A stretch of 64,000 bases of DNA, taken from Avibacterium sp. 20-132 (GTDB lineage Bacteria > Pseudomonadota > Gammaproteobacteria > Enterobacterales > Pasteurellaceae). The position numbers and the translations under genes are program-made. Positions 37,380 through 49,268 of the stretch are shown here, piece after piece. The stretch lies in assembly GCF_023611925.1 (NCBI RefSeq), contig NZ_CP091456.1:124001-188000 (forward strand). Direction: 5' to 3'. The notes under the pieces are model-generated. The model was given only the letters and a program-made list of their open reading frames with translations. It made no database searches and had not been told where the DNA came from. Every line of letters starts with the position of its first letter. Position 1 is the stretch's first letter.

Positions 37380-39521
37380 TTATTTTGTCAATGTGACTAA
37401 CCAACAATTGTGAATGTGTTTATTGCGTTCAAAATCCAGTGGTAAAGTTTTGGCAGAAATTTCTACCGCACTTAATCCGAGTGCAGCCATACCGTCAAAA
37501 TCCATCTTGAATTTTTGCTTATTGTTAGAAAATACAATTGTGCCATTGGAACGTAAAATCCGTTTTAAATGAGTGAATAATTGAAGATGATCGCGTTGCA
37601 CGTCCCAGCTGTTTTCCATTCGTTTAGAATTGGAAAAAGTGGGTGGATCAACAAAGATCAGATCAAATTGACGATCGCATTTTTCTAACCATTGTAAACA
37701 ATCACTTTGAATTAATTTATGCTGTTTACCTTCAATATCATTAAGCATTAAATTTTGTTCTGCCCAGTTCAGATAAGTGTTAGACATATCTACGGTAGTG
37801 GTCGATTTCGCCCCCCCTAAGGCAGCGTGAACCGTCGCGGAGCCTGTGTAAGCAAACAAATTTAGAAAGTCTTTGCACTTTGCCATTTCACCCACCATTT
37901 TGCGTGTTAAGCGGTGATCTAAAAACAGTCCCGTATCTAAATAATCCGTTAAATTGACCCACAATTTTGCGCCGTATTCTTCAACATAGAAGTAATCCCC
38001 TTTGTTCGCCAATTTCTCATATTGATTTGTCCCTTTTTGTTTTTGGCGAACTTTTAACACGAGTTTATTGGTTTCCACGCCTGTTACAGCAAGGGTGGCG
38101 GTTACGGCATCAAGCAAACGCTGACGCGCTTTATTCTCATCAATATTTTTCGGTGCTGCGTATTCTTGCACCACAATATGCTCGACATAACGATCCACGG
38201 CAATATTATATTCTGGCAGATCCGCATCATATAAGCGATAAGCGTTAATGCCTTGCTGTTTTGCCCATTTTTCGATTTTCTTGATATTTTTTTGTAAGCG
38301 ATTGGCGAAGTCTTGTGCAACGCCTTGATGTTGAGGGAAAAATTCTTGCAGATTTTGTACCGCACTTTCTTGTTGGGCAGTTTCAGCAATTTGATAATTT
38401 TTCTGTACGCAATCTAGTGGGCCATTTTTTGCTTTAAACTGACGGTGAGAACGTAAGCGTAGGCAATCAAGTAATGCAGGTTCACCACTAAAAACGGAGG
38501 CATTCCAACCGCCAAATTGCTGTTTTAAACGTTGCCCAAACACGGAGTAAAGCGCAATTAATGCTGGTGTTGTCCCTAAACGCTCACCATAAGGTGGGTT
38601 GCAAATAAGCGTGCCTTTTTCTTCCGTTGGATTTTTTAGTGCGGCAATATCCCCTTGTTTCCATTGAATTAAATGAGCAACACCTGCATTTTGGGCATTT
38701 CGTTGTGCTTTTTGTAATACACGGTGATCTAAATCAAAACCATAGAAATGGGGCTGAGCTTGTTGTGAACCTTGTTGGGCAAGGGCAATGGCTTCCTCTT
38801 TCACTTTTTCCCAAGCTTGCGGATTATGCCCTTTCCAGAAATCAAAACCCCAATGTAAGCGGTGTAACTGCGGTGCAATTTTGGCTTCCATTTGGGCGGC
38901 TTCAATGAGCAATGTGCCTGAACCACACATTGGATCAATCAAAGGTGTGCCTTGTTGCCAACCTGAACGTAATACAATGGCTGCGGCTAAGGTTTCACGT
39001 AATGGTGCTGCCCCTGTATCTTCACGATAGCCACGCAAATGTAAGGCATTGCCACTGAGATCAAGAGAAAGAATAAAATCGTCACGATTTAAATAGGCGT
39101 GAATGCGAATATCAGGGTTGTCTTTATCCACACTTGGGCGCGCTCTGCCTTGTCGTTCAAAATAATCGACAATGCCATCTTTCACGCGCATTGCACCAAA
39201 TTGCGTATGACGAATTTCACGGTTAGTGCCATTAAAATCCACAACAAATTGGCAACGCTCATCAAAAATATCTAACCAATTTTGCCCAATTACCGTAGAG
39301 TAAAGATCTAAATCGCTATAAATTTTACTTTGTACCAAAGGCAGTAAAATACGTGAGCTGAGCCTTGACCATAAGAGCGTGCGGTAAAGGGTTTCCTCGT
39401 CAGATAAATAATGCACGCCTCCCTGTGCGATTTGACATTCTTGTGCGCCAAGTTCGAGGAGTTCGGTTTTTAATAATTCTTCAAAGCCACGCGCGGTGGT
39501 GGCAAATAATTTTTTCATCAT
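37380..39521 (-). CDS. rlmKL: 23S rRNA m2G2445/m7G2069 methyltransferase
   Basis: This 713-residue fusion enzyme has an N-terminal THUMP domain (about 1-155), an RlmL methyltransferase with the NPPYGERL motif near residue 310, and a C-terminal RlmK methyltransferase with [12 protein letters not shown] and [12 protein letters not shown] near 640. The two halves modify neighbouring guanines in 23S rRNA. The length is typical of the fused form. Two adjacent ATG codons open the gene. Confidence 0.94.
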   Translation of the reverse strand: MMKKLFATTARGFEELLKTELLELGAQECQIAQGGVHYLSDEETLYRTLLWSRLSSRILLPLVQSKIYSDLDLYSTVIGQNWLDIFDERCQFVVDFNGTNREIRHTQFGAMRVKDGIVDYFERQGRARPSVDKDNPDIRIHAYLNRDDFILSLDLSGNALHLRGYREDTGAAPLRETLAAAIVLRSGWQQGTPLIDPMCGSGTLLIEAAQMEAKIAPQLHRLHWGFDFWKGHNPQAWEKVKEEAIALAQQGSQQAQPHFYGFDLDHRVLQKAQRNAQNAGVAHLIQWKQGDIAALKNPTEEKGTLICNPPYGERLGTTPALIALYSVFGQRLKQQFGGWNASVFSGEPALLDCLRLRSHRQFKAKNGPLDCVQKNYQIAETAQQESAVQNLQEFFPQHQGVAQDFANRLQKNIKKIEKWAKQQGINAYRLYDADLPEYNIAVDRYVEHIVVQEYAAPKNIDENKARQRLLDAVTATLAVTGVETNKLVLKVRQKQKGTNQYEKLANKGDYFYVEEYGAKLWVNLTDYLDTGLFLDHRLTRKMVGEMAKCKDFLNLFAYTGSATVHAALGGAKSTTTVDMSNTYLNWAEQNLMLNDIEGKQHKLIQSDCLQWLEKCDRQFDLIFVDPPTFSNSKRMENSWDVQRDHLQLFTHLKRILRSNGTIVFSNNKQKFKMDFDGMAALGLSAVEISAKTLPLDFERNKHIHNCWLVTLTK

Positions 39522-39612
39522 AAATTCATTGATACTTTCAAAGCGTAATGGGCAGATTATAGCAAAGCCAGTAAGTGCGGTCGATTTTAATTCTGTTTTT
39601 TATCTAAAAGAA

Positions 39613-39635
39613 AGAGCGAACAAGGCGTTCGCTCT
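39613..39635 (-). terminator. Terminator after znuA
   Basis: AGAGCGAAC and GTTCGCTCT form a 9-bp stem around AAGGC; on the minus strand it runs into a T-rich tract. Confidence 0.75.
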
Positions 39636-39650
39636 GAGTAGGAAGGTAAT

Positions 39651-40697
39651 TTATTTTAAACAGCGATAATAACTATCAGCGGTATATTGTAAGAAATTCG
39701 CATAAGAATCTTTACCTAATGATACCGCATCACCCATTGGATCTAAACGCCCCACATTAACGCCCGTCGATTTATGTAATGTTTCAATCACTTTTGGCGT
39801 AAATTGTGGCTCTGCAAATAAGCAACCGACTTTATGTTCTTCAATTTCTTCTTTGATATGAGCCAATTTTTTCGCACCCGGAGCAACTAATGGATTAATC
39901 GTAAATGCCCCCACCTGATTTAAGCCGTAAGCCTTATTAAAATAGGTGTAAGCATCATGGAAAACATAAAATCCTTTTTTCTGTACGGGGGCAAGTTGTT
40001 GTTTAATTTTTTCATTTTTCGCCGTTAAAGTGCGGTCGAATTGTGCAAGATTTTGCTCAATAAGTGCTTTTTTATCAGGATATTGTTGAATTAATTTTGC
40101 CGCAAAATCTTTTGCCACAACTTGGCTAATTTGTGGCGAATACCAAATATGCCAGTTTGTTTCTAAATGGGCATTTTCATCGTTATCATGATGATGTTCA
40201 TGTTCATGTTCATGTTCATGTTCATGTTCATGCACATCGTTATGTTTGTGATGATCACTGTCGGCGGTATGTTCGTGATCGTGTTCATGCTCATGTTCGT
40301 GTTCTTCGCCATCATGATGGTGGTGATGGTGATGATGTTCACCTTTTTCTAGCATATCTGCTGTAATGTCAGGTAATGTTGCGATAGTAACCACTTTCTC
40401 TGGATCAATATATTTTTTCAAGGAAGAGGCTAGAAAGGCATCCGCATCTTCGCCAACCCATAAAACAAGATTAGCCGCTTTTAATTTCTGCACATCTGAT
40501 GGCTTCAAATTATAGTCGTGGGGAGAGGCCCCAGCAGGAACTAATACTTGCGTATCTGTTACCCCATCGGCAATGGAAGAGGCAATAAATCCTAATGGTT
40601 TAATGGAAGTAACCACACTTGCAGAAGCTAGTGTAGAGAAAGAAAGCAATGCTGCTGCAATGGCAGTCTGTTTAAAAAACGGGTTTAACTTTGTCAT
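39651..40697 (-). CDS. znuA: Zinc ABC transporter periplasmic binding protein ZnuA
   Basis: This protein of about 348 residues starts at the ATG at 40697, with AGGAG just upstream; a TTG frame six codons longer is unlikely. A signal peptide ends near ASA. Cluster A-1 folds are seen on both sides of a long His/Asp/Glu loop at about residues 118-171, made largely of HE and HD repeats. Zinc-ligand blocks include PHDYNLKPSD, NWHIWYSP and FHDAYTYF. It delivers zinc to ZnuBC, which is not encoded nearby. A palindromic operator-like element precedes the gene. Confidence 0.94.
   Translation of the reverse strand: MTKLNPFFKQTAIAAALLSFSTLASASVVTSIKPLGFIASSIADGVTDTQVLVPAGASPHDYNLKPSDVQKLKAANLVLWVGEDADAFLASSLKKYIDPEKVVTIATLPDITADMLEKGEHHHHHHHHDGEEHEHEHEHDHEHTADSDHHKHNDVHEHEHEHEHEHEHHHDNDENAHLETNWHIWYSPQISQVVAKDFAAKLIQQYPDKKALIEQNLAQFDRTLTAKNEKIKQQLAPVQKKGFYVFHDAYTYFNKAYGLNQVGAFTINPLVAPGAKKLAHIKEEIEEHKVGCLFAEPQFTPKVIETLHKSTGVNVGRLDPMGDAVSLGKDSYANFLQYTADSYYRCLK
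40195..40230 (-). repeat. In-frame hexanucleotide repeat in znuA
   Basis: Six tandem copies of TGTTCA (plus strand) encode alternating His and Glu in the metal-binding loop. Because the unit is six bases, copy-number changes would alter loop length without a frameshift. Confidence 0.9.
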
Positions 40698-40711
40698 ATA
40701 TACTCCTATTA

Positions 40712-40735
40712 TCAAGAATGATTATCATAATTTGA
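40712..40735 (-). promoter_or_regulatory. Putative Zur/Fur-family operator upstream of znuA
   Basis: The element has outer TCAA/TTGA arms and a palindromic core ATGATTATCAT, 15 bases before the znuA start. It resembles a Fur-family box. Zinc control through Zur is expected for znuA, but the match is not specific enough to tell Zur from Fur. Confidence 0.5.
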
Positions 40736-40798
40736 TGACTTAGCTTAGATCGTTTTATTAAAAATAGCTATCTTTTTTTTTATTAAAAAATAAGATAG

Positions 40799-41572
40799 CT
40801 ATTTTATAGATGCCAATAATTTTTCAATCACACGGGATACCGCAAAAAAGCCAAAGGTGGCAGTAATCATTGTTGCCGCACCAAAGCCATTGGCGCAGTT
40901 CATTGTGGCAGAAACCGCACAATTTCCATCTTGTTGTGGGAAAATCAATGGTTGCGTGGAAAACACGCAATCTACGCCAAATTTCCGTTTAGGATTTTGA
41001 CTAAAATGAAAATTTTTACGTAAAATTGACCGCACTTTTGCTGCGAGAGGATCTTGAATTGTTCGACTTAAATCGGCAATTTGAATCTGACTTGGATCGG
41101 TCTGTCCGCCCGCACCACCAACAGTGATAATTTTAATTTTCTGCCGTTTACAATAAGCAATAAGTGCTGCCTTGGTTTTGACACTATCAATGGCATCAAT
41201 CACATAATCGTAATCCGCGGTGATATAATCCGCTAAATTCTCGCTAGAAAGAAAGTCATCAATAATATGTACTTGGCAATCTGGGTTAATTAAAGCAACA
41301 CGTTCCGCCATCACTTCTGTTTTTAGCTTGCCGATATTGCCTGAAATAGCGTGAATTTGGCGATTAATATTGGTAACACAAATATCGTCCATATCAATCA
41401 TTGTGATCTCGCCAATGCCCGAGCGAGCAAGTGCCTCAACAGCCCAAGAACCGACCCCGCCAATGCCGATCACGCAAATATGTGCTTGGCGTAAACGTTG
41501 TAAGGCAGCTGGGCGATAAAGTCGCCCAATGCCACCGAAACGCTGTTCATAATTATCTATGCGTTCACTCAT
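40799..41572 (-). CDS. tcdA: tRNA threonylcarbamoyladenosine dehydratase
   Basis: This protein of about 257 residues belongs to the ThiF/E1-like family. The start MSERIDNYEQRFGGIGRLYG-like block (here RLYRP) matches TcdA, followed by the nucleotide-binding GIGGVGSWAVEALARSG and the Asp in MIDMDDICVTNINRQ. It cyclises t6A37 in tRNA to ct6A in an ATP-dependent reaction. The ATG at 41572 overlaps the mltA stop (TAATG). Confidence 0.92.
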   Translation of the reverse strand: MSERIDNYEQRFGGIGRLYRPAALQRLRQAHICVIGIGGVGSWAVEALARSGIGEITMIDMDDICVTNINRQIHAISGNIGKLKTEVMAERVALINPDCQVHIIDDFLSSENLADYITADYDYVIDAIDSVKTKAALIAYCKRQKIKIITVGGAGGQTDPSQIQIADLSRTIQDPLAAKVRSILRKNFHFSQNPKRKFGVDCVFSTQPLIFPQQDGNCAVSATMNCANGFGAATMITATFGFFAVSRVIEKLLASIK

Positions 41573-42681
41573 TATTGTAATAACCACACACGTCCGTAAT
41601 GTTTGGATAAGCCTGCGATATGCCCTGCGTCATCACCGATACCACGATATAAATCGAAATGTTGCCCTTTTACCGCTCCTCCGACATCTAACGCAATCAT
41701 CAAATGCAGTTTATGCTCTCCCGTCCATCTACCTTGTTTATCTATTTGTGGGACTTCGACTAAAACAATGGAACCAGAAGGAATAACAGAACGATCAGAG
41801 GCAATCGACGCCATTGGCACAAGTGGCACGCCCGCCGAGCCTTTTACTTTGCCAGTTGGATCATTTTTAAAATACACATAAGAAGGATTACGTTCTAGCA
41901 AGGCTTGTAAGCGAGAAGGATTGGCTTTCGCCCAGTCCTTAATAGCTTGAATAGACATTTTTTCTTTAGCGATTTCACCGTCTTCCACCAACAAACGGCC
42001 AACTGCCACATAATCTAAGCCATTTTGCCCAGCATAAGCGAAATAATTTAACTCACCGTGGCCAAAATCCACATAACCACTACCTTGAACACCAAGTAGG
42101 AAGTTGTCGATCATCGAATCGCTATAAGCTAATTCTAAGCCTTTCCCCTTTAGTGCGCCTGCATAAATTTGCGCACGGCTTACACGTTTTTGTGAAGGGC
42201 TTGGCATTGCATAAATTGGTTGAGTATATTTGCCTTGCGGTGTGCGACGCGCGTGGATTACTGGGGAATAATATCCTGTCATTAAGACATTTTGATAACC
42301 ATCTTGCCCCTTCATGATCATTGGGTGAATACCAAAATTTGCTAATTCATTCACATTAGCGCCAGATAACACCCAATTCGTTACTTTACCGTAACTCACC
42401 GCAAATTTATTGGTTAAGCGAGAAGAATATTGACGTACATTAGAAAGTTGAGTTAAAAAATCCCCTTGATTTATTACCGCACTTTGATTTTCTACTGCGG
42501 AAACAGGCATTAAGAATTGTTGCTGATAAGTGCGTCCATCATATTTCGCCCCAAAGATTTTCGGATCTGCCAAGTGATTACTTGAATTTGCCATTTTGTT
42601 GGAATGATTAGAACTTGAACAAGCCGAAAGCACCGCAATCGCTAAAAGTGCGGTGCATTTTTTGAAAATTTTTGCTGACAT
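41572..42681 (-). CDS. mltA: Membrane-bound lytic murein transglycosylase A
   Basis: This lipoprotein of about 369 residues has a signal peptide ending in the lipobox LSAC. The MltA domain includes MTGYYSPVIHARRTPQG, and a C-terminal 3D domain holds the catalytic aspartate in ALDVGGAVKG. It cleaves peptidoglycan glycan strands to 1,6-anhydro products at the outer membrane. A TTG six bases upstream of the chosen ATG fits the ribosome site (AAGGA) better and is a possible alternative start. Confidence 0.93.
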   Translation of the reverse strand: MSAKIFKKCTALLAIAVLSACSSSNHSNKMANSSNHLADPKIFGAKYDGRTYQQQFLMPVSAVENQSAVINQGDFLTQLSNVRQYSSRLTNKFAVSYGKVTNWVLSGANVNELANFGIHPMIMKGQDGYQNVLMTGYYSPVIHARRTPQGKYTQPIYAMPSPSQKRVSRAQIYAGALKGKGLELAYSDSMIDNFLLGVQGSGYVDFGHGELNYFAYAGQNGLDYVAVGRLLVEDGEIAKEKMSIQAIKDWAKANPSRLQALLERNPSYVYFKNDPTGKVKGSAGVPLVPMASIASDRSVIPSGSIVLVEVPQIDKQGRWTGEHKLHLMIALDVGGAVKGQHFDLYRGIGDDAGHIAGLSKHYGRVWLLQ

Positions 42682-42919
42682 TCGCAATGGATTCCTTAAT
42701 AAAATAATTCGCAATGAAACGGCGTAAAATAACAAAAAATCACTTAAAGTGATAGCGATTTTTATATTCTTTCTTCTTTTGATAAAAAACGTGCGGCAGA
42801 AATTTTGTACATTTTGCGTTGAAAGACAGCAAATTGCCGATTTTTATATCAGTTAACACATTTTTTTAGGATTAAGGCTTGCATTACAAATAAAATCGCG
42901 TATAGTACGCTCCCACAGA

Positions 42920-42996
<77 letters not shown>

Positions 42997-43003
42997 AATG
43001 CTT

Positions 43004-43031
43004 AACCGTCGATTTTATCGGCGGTTTTTTT
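43004..43031 (+). terminator. Terminator after tRNA-fMet
   Basis: AACCGTCGA and TCGGCGGTT form a 9-bp stem with one G-U pair around a short loop, followed by seven T. Confidence 0.88.
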
Positions 43032-43083
43032 ATTTCGCTTTTCCTTAATTTTTTTCAACCAGATGATTTAGAAATAATTTTCA

Positions 43084-43116
43084 TAAAAAAACACCGCACT
43101 TTTTGTTGCGGTGTTT
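43084..43116 (-). terminator. Terminator after the cold-shock gene (uptake-signal based)
   Basis: AAACACCGCA and TGCGGTGTTT form a 10-bp stem; on the minus strand it is followed by a long T run. One arm includes an exact ACCGCACTT uptake signal. Confidence 0.85.
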
Positions 43117-43129
43117 CTGTTAAAAAGCA

Positions 43130-43339
43130 TTACGCAATGATACTGACGTTTTCGGCTTTTTTTCCTCTTTTATCATCAACAATATCAAACGCGACGGCTT
43201 GACCTTCTTTTAAGGTGCGAAATCCATTTGATTGAATCGCTGAGAAATGCACGAACACTTCTTCGCCACCTTCTGATTGTAAAAAACCAAACCCTTTTGC
43301 TTCATTGAACCATTTTACGGTTCCGTTATTTCTAGACAT
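43130..43339 (-). CDS. Cold-shock domain protein (CspA/CspD family)
   Basis: This 69-residue protein is a single cold-shock domain with RNP-1 (KGFGFL) and RNP-2 (VFVHFS) motifs, the [10 protein letters not shown] start of the family and a typical length. It binds single-stranded nucleic acids as an RNA chaperone. I cannot separate CspA-like from CspD-like from this alone. It is monocistronic with its own terminator. Confidence 0.9.
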   Translation of the reverse strand: MSRNNGTVKWFNEAKGFGFLQSEGGEEVFVHFSAIQSNGFRTLKEGQAVAFDIVDDKRGKKAENVSIIA

Positions 43340-43521
43340 TTTAAATCCTAAGTTAAATCTAATCTTAGATAACGTAATAATATTATGATGATAAAATAAA
43401 AAACTTTAAATATAGCCACAGATTATTAATTGTTATCTCTACTGCTTAAAAAAGCAGTTGCCATACTAACAGCATCGCGATGAAATAGCACCTTTTATTT
43501 GCAATAAATCCAATTTATTTT

Positions 43522-44886
43522 TTAATTGGCTAATTTATTGAGTAATTTTTGATGAATGCCTCCAAAGCTACCATTTGACATTACTAAAATATGATCGCTT
43601 GGTTTTGCCTCTGCCACAATCATATCAACCAATTTGTTTAAATTACCAGTCCAGCTAGCTGGTTGGACGCATTGGTTTGCGATTTCTACCACATCCCAGG
43701 GAATGTTATCTGGCTGCAATAAAAAAATATGATCGGCACGAACCAGTGCTGGAGCGAGTTCATCTTTATGTACGCCCATTTTCATTGTATTAGAGCGCGG
43801 TTCTAATACTGCCAAAATTCGCACCCCACCGCCAACTTTATCGCGAAGTGCGGTTAGCGTAGCAAGAATTTCTGCGGGGTGATGGGCGAAATCGTCATAA
43901 ACACTAATGCCATTAACTTCCCCTTTGAGTTCTAAGCGGCGTTTTGCATTAATGAAACTCGCTAAAGCGTTACAAGCATTTTCAATGGATACGCCTGCGT
44001 GATAAGCAGCAGCAATCGCCATTAATGCATTATGCATATTATGCTGACCAACAATATTCCATTTCACTTCTGCGACTTTTTCACCAAAATGATACACCGA
44101 AAATTCGGTGCAATCATTGGTAATACGTTCCGCATACCATTCTTGGTTTTCTCCTAAAAATTGTTGTTCAGACCAACAGCCCATTTCCAGTGTTTCTTTT
44201 ACGCTTTGTTCGTTGGCGAAAGAGAGAATACGACCGCTTGCCGGAATGGTGCGAATCATATGATGAAATTGGCGCTGGATCGCTTTTAGATCATCAAAAA
44301 TATCAGCGTGGTCAAAGCCGATATTATTAATAATTAATGTTTTTGGTGCGTAATGAATAAATTTAGAACGTTTATCAAAAAATGCCGTATCATATTCATC
44401 GGCTTCAATCACAAAATAAGGGCTTTGTCCTAGACGCGCTGAAGTGCCAAAATTGCCCGCAATACCACCGATTAAAAAGCCCGGGTTTAACCCGTTTTTC
44501 TCTAAAATCCAAGTGAGCATACCGGTTGTTGTGGTTTTGCCGTGCGTACCTGAAACAGCAAGCACCCAGCGATCACGTAATAAATTATCATGTAACCATT
44601 GTGGGCCTGAGGTATAAGGCAAACCATTCTCAAGCACATATTCTACGCAAGGATTGCCCCGTTTCATTGCATTTCCAATTAAAACTAAATCTGGCGCTGG
44701 CTCAAGCTGAGCGGGATCGTAATTGGGAATAATGTCAATCTGATTTTCCTGCAAAAAGGTACTCATTGGTGGATACACATTAACATCTGACCCCGTTACT
44801 TTATATCCCATTTGTTTGGCAATAATTGCCACACCGCCCATAAAAGTACCGCAAATTCCAAGAATATGAATATGTTTTTGTGTCAT
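43522..44886 (-). CDS. mpl: UDP-N-acetylmuramate:L-alanyl-gamma-D-glutamyl-meso-diaminopimelate ligase
   Basis: This protein of about 454 residues starts MTQKHIHILGICGTFMGG at 44886; the frame extends 17 codons further upstream but without support. It has the Mur-ligase P-loop GTHGKTTTTGML, the FAHHPAEI block and the NGSFGGIH C-terminus typical of Mpl. It recycles the murein tripeptide by joining it to UDP-MurNAc in the cytoplasm. It is divergent from fbp. Confidence 0.95.
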   Translation of the reverse strand: MTQKHIHILGICGTFMGGVAIIAKQMGYKVTGSDVNVYPPMSTFLQENQIDIIPNYDPAQLEPAPDLVLIGNAMKRGNPCVEYVLENGLPYTSGPQWLHDNLLRDRWVLAVSGTHGKTTTTGMLTWILEKNGLNPGFLIGGIAGNFGTSARLGQSPYFVIEADEYDTAFFDKRSKFIHYAPKTLIINNIGFDHADIFDDLKAIQRQFHHMIRTIPASGRILSFANEQSVKETLEMGCWSEQQFLGENQEWYAERITNDCTEFSVYHFGEKVAEVKWNIVGQHNMHNALMAIAAAYHAGVSIENACNALASFINAKRRLELKGEVNGISVYDDFAHHPAEILATLTALRDKVGGGVRILAVLEPRSNTMKMGVHKDELAPALVRADHIFLLQPDNIPWDVVEIANQCVQPASWTGNLNKLVDMIVAEAKPSDHILVMSNGSFGGIHQKLLNKLAN

Positions 44887-44922
44887 TTTTTTATCTCTTA
44901 TATACAAAAAACGAAAATAAAA

Positions 44923-44938
44923 TGTGCCTGAGATCACA
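44923..44938. promoter_or_regulatory. Putative CRP site between mpl and fbp
   Basis: TGTGCCTGAGATCACA matches nine of ten consensus CRP half-site positions. It lies about 100 bases before fbp, where catabolite control of gluconeogenesis would be sensible; effect on mpl is unclear. Confidence 0.5.
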
Positions 44939-45036
44939 AACTCAATAAGAGATTATTTCTCTTGCTCAAAGGGTAGTTATAATAAATCAACTTTTTTAGA
45001 CTGTACAACTTATTCATTAAAAAATAGGAATAAATT

Positions 45037-46038
45037 ATGAAAACGTTAGGGCAATTTATTGTTGAGAAGCAAGCGGAATATCCTAATGCGAAAGGAGAGC
45101 TTTCAGGTATTCTTTCTTCAATTCGTTTGGTTGCGAAGGTTATTCATCGCGACATTAATAAAGCAGGATTAACCAATAATATTATTGGTAATTCAGGGGT
45201 TGAAAATGTGCAAGGTGAAGTGCAAATGAAATTAGATTTATTTGCCCATAACACAATGAAACAAGCTCTCATTGCACGAGAAGAAGTGGCAGGCTTTGCT
45301 TCTGAGGAAGAAGAAAATTTTGTTGCTTTTGATACGGAACGAGGGCGTAATGCCAAATATGTTATTTTAACCGATCCTTTAGATGGCTCATCGAATATTG
45401 ATGTGAATGTTGCCGTTGGGACGATTTTTTCTATCTATAAGCGCGTCTCTCCCATTGGCTCACCGGTTACCTTAGCAGATTTTTTACAGCCTGGACATCG
45501 CCAAGTGGCGGCAGGCTATATTGTTTATGGTTCATCAACAATGCTAGTTTATACCACTGGTAATGGCGTTAATGGCTTTACTTACGATCCTTCATTAGGG
45601 GTATTTTGCCTTTCACATGAGAATATTCAAATGCCACCAACAGGAAAAATTTATTCAATCAATGAAGGGCAATACCTTAAATTTCCATTAGGTGTGAAAA
45701 AGTATATTAAATACTGCCAAGAAGAAGATAAAGCCACTCAACGTCCTTATACTTCACGCTATATTGGTTCTTTAGTTTCTGATTTCCACCGTAATTTATT
45801 AAAAGGCGGTATTTATATTTATCCAAGTGCCACAAATTATCCAAATGGTAAACTTCGTTTACTTTATGAAGGCAATCCAATGGCATTTTTAGCGGAACAA
45901 GCAGGCGGTTTGGCAACGAATGGAGAAAGTCGGATTTTAGATATTCAGCCAACTGAATTACACCAACGTTCACCACTTTTTATTGGCTCAAAAGAGATGG
46001 TAGAAAAAGCACAAGATTTTATGAGTGAATTTAATTAG
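45037..46038 (+). CDS. fbp: Fructose-1,6-bisphosphatase, class I
   Basis: This 333-residue protein has the metal-binding motif [14 protein letters not shown] near residue 115 and the C-terminal signature [21 protein letters not shown] (given in part). It hydrolyses fructose 1,6-bisphosphate to fructose 6-phosphate in gluconeogenesis. A ribosome site (AGGAA) precedes the ATG and a terminator follows. Confidence 0.96.
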   Translation: MKTLGQFIVEKQAEYPNAKGELSGILSSIRLVAKVIHRDINKAGLTNNIIGNSGVENVQGEVQMKLDLFAHNTMKQALIAREEVAGFASEEEENFVAFDTERGRNAKYVILTDPLDGSSNIDVNVAVGTIFSIYKRVSPIGSPVTLADFLQPGHRQVAAGYIVYGSSTMLVYTTGNGVNGFTYDPSLGVFCLSHENIQMPPTGKIYSINEGQYLKFPLGVKKYIKYCQEEDKATQRPYTSRYIGSLVSDFHRNLLKGGIYIYPSATNYPNGKLRLLYEGNPMAFLAEQAGGLATNGESRILDIQPTELHQRSPLFIGSKEMVEKAQDFMSEFN

Positions 46039-46054
46039 CTCTTTCATATCTAAT

Positions 46055-46090
46055 AAGGGCAAGACTTATCTAGAAAGTGATTGCCCTTTT
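46055..46090 (+). terminator. Terminator after fbp
   Basis: AAGGGCAA and TTGCCCTT form an 8-bp stem with a 18-base loop, followed by TTT. Confidence 0.7.
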
Positions 46091-46220
46091 ATAAGCGAAA
46101 AACAGCAAAAAATAATACCGCACTTAAGATTTTTATCTTTTATATTTATAAATAAATGATCTTTTTTCTATAACTTCCGCTAAAATATGTTGGCTAATGA
46201 ATCAACAATGGAGAATGACA

Positions 46221-47879
46221 ATGAAATTAGCCTCATTATTTAAATGTTCTGCTTTAACCTCCCTATTTACACTATCTTCTTTTGCTTATGCTTATCAGCC
46301 TAATCAAACTTACCATTTTACTGTATTGCATACGAACGACTTACATGGTCATTATTGGCAAAATAAGAATGGTGAATATGGTCTCGCAGCACAGAAAACG
46401 TTGATTGATCGTATTCGTGCAGAAGTAGAGAAAAAAGGTGGCTCAGTAATTTTATTGAATGCTGGAGATTTTAATACAGGCGTACCTGAATCCGATTTGC
46501 AAAATGCAAAACCCGATATTGAAGCATTAAATTTAATGGGCTATGAGGCATTAACGTTAGGTAATCACGAATTTGATAACCCGTTGCAATTACTTGAGAT
46601 GCAAGAAAAATGGGCAAAATTTCCATTTTTAGCTGCAAATGTCTTTTATCAAAAAACGGGAGAACCGCTTGTTCATCCTTACACGATGTTAGACAAACAA
46701 GGCTTAAAAGTAGCGGTTGTTGGTTTAACGACTGAAGATACTGCGAAATTAGGAAATCCAGAGTTTATTTCAGCCGTGAAATTTGAACGCCCTGCTGAAA
46801 GTGCTAAAAAAGTGTTAGCACAATTAGATAAAAATGAACAACCCGATCTTAAAATTGCACTGACTCATATGGGATTTTATCCTAATGCGAAATATGGTTC
46901 TAATGCACCGGGCGATGTTTCAATGGTGCGTGAATTACCTGCTGGCGCATTTGATATTGTTATTGGCGGACATACCCACGACACTCTTTGTATGAATGAA
47001 GATGGCTCATTTAATGATAAATTTAAACCGGGTGATAGCTGTAAACCTTTACTTGAGAAAAATACTTGGATTATGCAAGCAGGTGAGTGGGGTAAATATT
47101 TAGGGCGAGCGGATTTTACCTTTAAAGATGGCAAACTCACTTTAGAAAACTATCAATTAATACCAATTAACTTGAAAAAGAAAGTGAAAAAAGAAGACGG
47201 TACTAGTGAATATGTGTTGTATCAAGAAGAAATTCCAGCCGATCCTACCTTGCTGGCACATCTTAAAACTTATCAAGATCAAGGTGATAAATTGCTTGGT
47301 CAAGTGGTGGGAAAAGTAGATGATCGCCTAGTGGGAGATCGCGATATTGTACGCTTCCATCAAACAAATTTAGGGCAACTTATTGCTCGCTCGCAAGCGG
47401 AACGTGTAAAAGCGGATGTTGGTATTATGAATTCTGGTGGAATTCGTGCCTCTATTGATAGTGGTGATGTAACTTATAAAGATATTCTGACCGTACAGCC
47501 TTTTGGTAATATCATCAGTTATTTTGAAATGAAAGGCAAAGATTTGCTCAATTACCTTGATGTTGTGGCATTGAAAGAAGTCGATTCTGGTGCTTACCCT
47601 CAGTTTTACGGTATTACAATGACGGTAGATCGCCAAGCCAAAAAAGTCTCTGATGTAAAAATTCAAGGAAAACCAATCGATCTCAATAAAGTGTATCGTG
47701 TTTCTTTACCAAGTTATTGTGCTGCTGGAGGAGATGGCTATCCTGTCGTTACTGATAATCCAACCTATGTTAATACAGGATTTGTTGATGCAGATAGCTT
47801 AAAAGAATATTTCCAAGAACATTCACCAATTAAAGTCGCTGATTTTGAGGCAAATAAAGGAATTATTTATAAAGAATAG
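46221..47879 (+). CDS. ushA: Periplasmic 5'-nucleotidase / UDP-sugar hydrolase
   Basis: This protein of about 552 residues starts at 46221 behind GGAG; a frame eight codons longer is unlikely. A signal peptide ends near AYA. The N-terminal metallophosphatase domain has HTNDLHGH, GNHEFDNP and GGHTHD; the C-terminal nucleotidase domain has MNSGGIR and AAGGDGYP. Layout and length follow E. coli UshA. It dephosphorylates nucleotides in the periplasm, and in NAD-dependent Pasteurellaceae a relative (NadN) processes NAD; the closer match here is UshA. Confidence 0.9.
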   Translation: MKLASLFKCSALTSLFTLSSFAYAYQPNQTYHFTVLHTNDLHGHYWQNKNGEYGLAAQKTLIDRIRAEVEKKGGSVILLNAGDFNTGVPESDLQNAKPDIEALNLMGYEALTLGNHEFDNPLQLLEMQEKWAKFPFLAANVFYQKTGEPLVHPYTMLDKQGLKVAVVGLTTEDTAKLGNPEFISAVKFERPAESAKKVLAQLDKNEQPDLKIALTHMGFYPNAKYGSNAPGDVSMVRELPAGAFDIVIGGHTHDTLCMNEDGSFNDKFKPGDSCKPLLEKNTWIMQAGEWGKYLGRADFTFKDGKLTLENYQLIPINLKKKVKKEDGTSEYVLYQEEIPADPTLLAHLKTYQDQGDKLLGQVVGKVDDRLVGDRDIVRFHQTNLGQLIARSQAERVKADVGIMNSGGIRASIDSGDVTYKDILTVQPFGNIISYFEMKGKDLLNYLDVVALKEVDSGAYPQFYGITMTVDRQAKKVSDVKIQGKPIDLNKVYRVSLPSYCAAGGDGYPVVTDNPTYVNTGFVDADSLKEYFQEHSPIKVADFEANKGIIYKE

Positions 47880-47894
47880 TTTTTATCGAGGAAA

Positions 47895-47923
47895 AAAATA
47901 GCCAACGCATTGTTGGCTATTTT
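47895..47923. terminator. Bidirectional terminator between ushA and murA
   Basis: AAAATAGCCAAC and GTTGGCTATTTT form a perfect 12-bp stem around five bases; the A/T flanks allow use by both convergent genes. Confidence 0.9.
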
Positions 47924-47974
47924 ATTAATTTGATAATGGAAAGAAGTCATCCTTACAGGATATTAGCTTCTTTT

Positions 47975-49261
<1,287 letters not shown>

Positions 49262-49268
49262 CTAAAAA

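Noticed and set aside
40195..40230. CRISPR-like or regulatory repeat
   Set aside because: The tandem hexamers have no spacers and are in frame within znuA, coding for the histidine loop.
40133..40366. Plus-strand frames rich in His, Val or Met/Phe opposite the znuA loop
   Set aside because: They are the complement of the hexamer repeat in znuA and have no separate signals.
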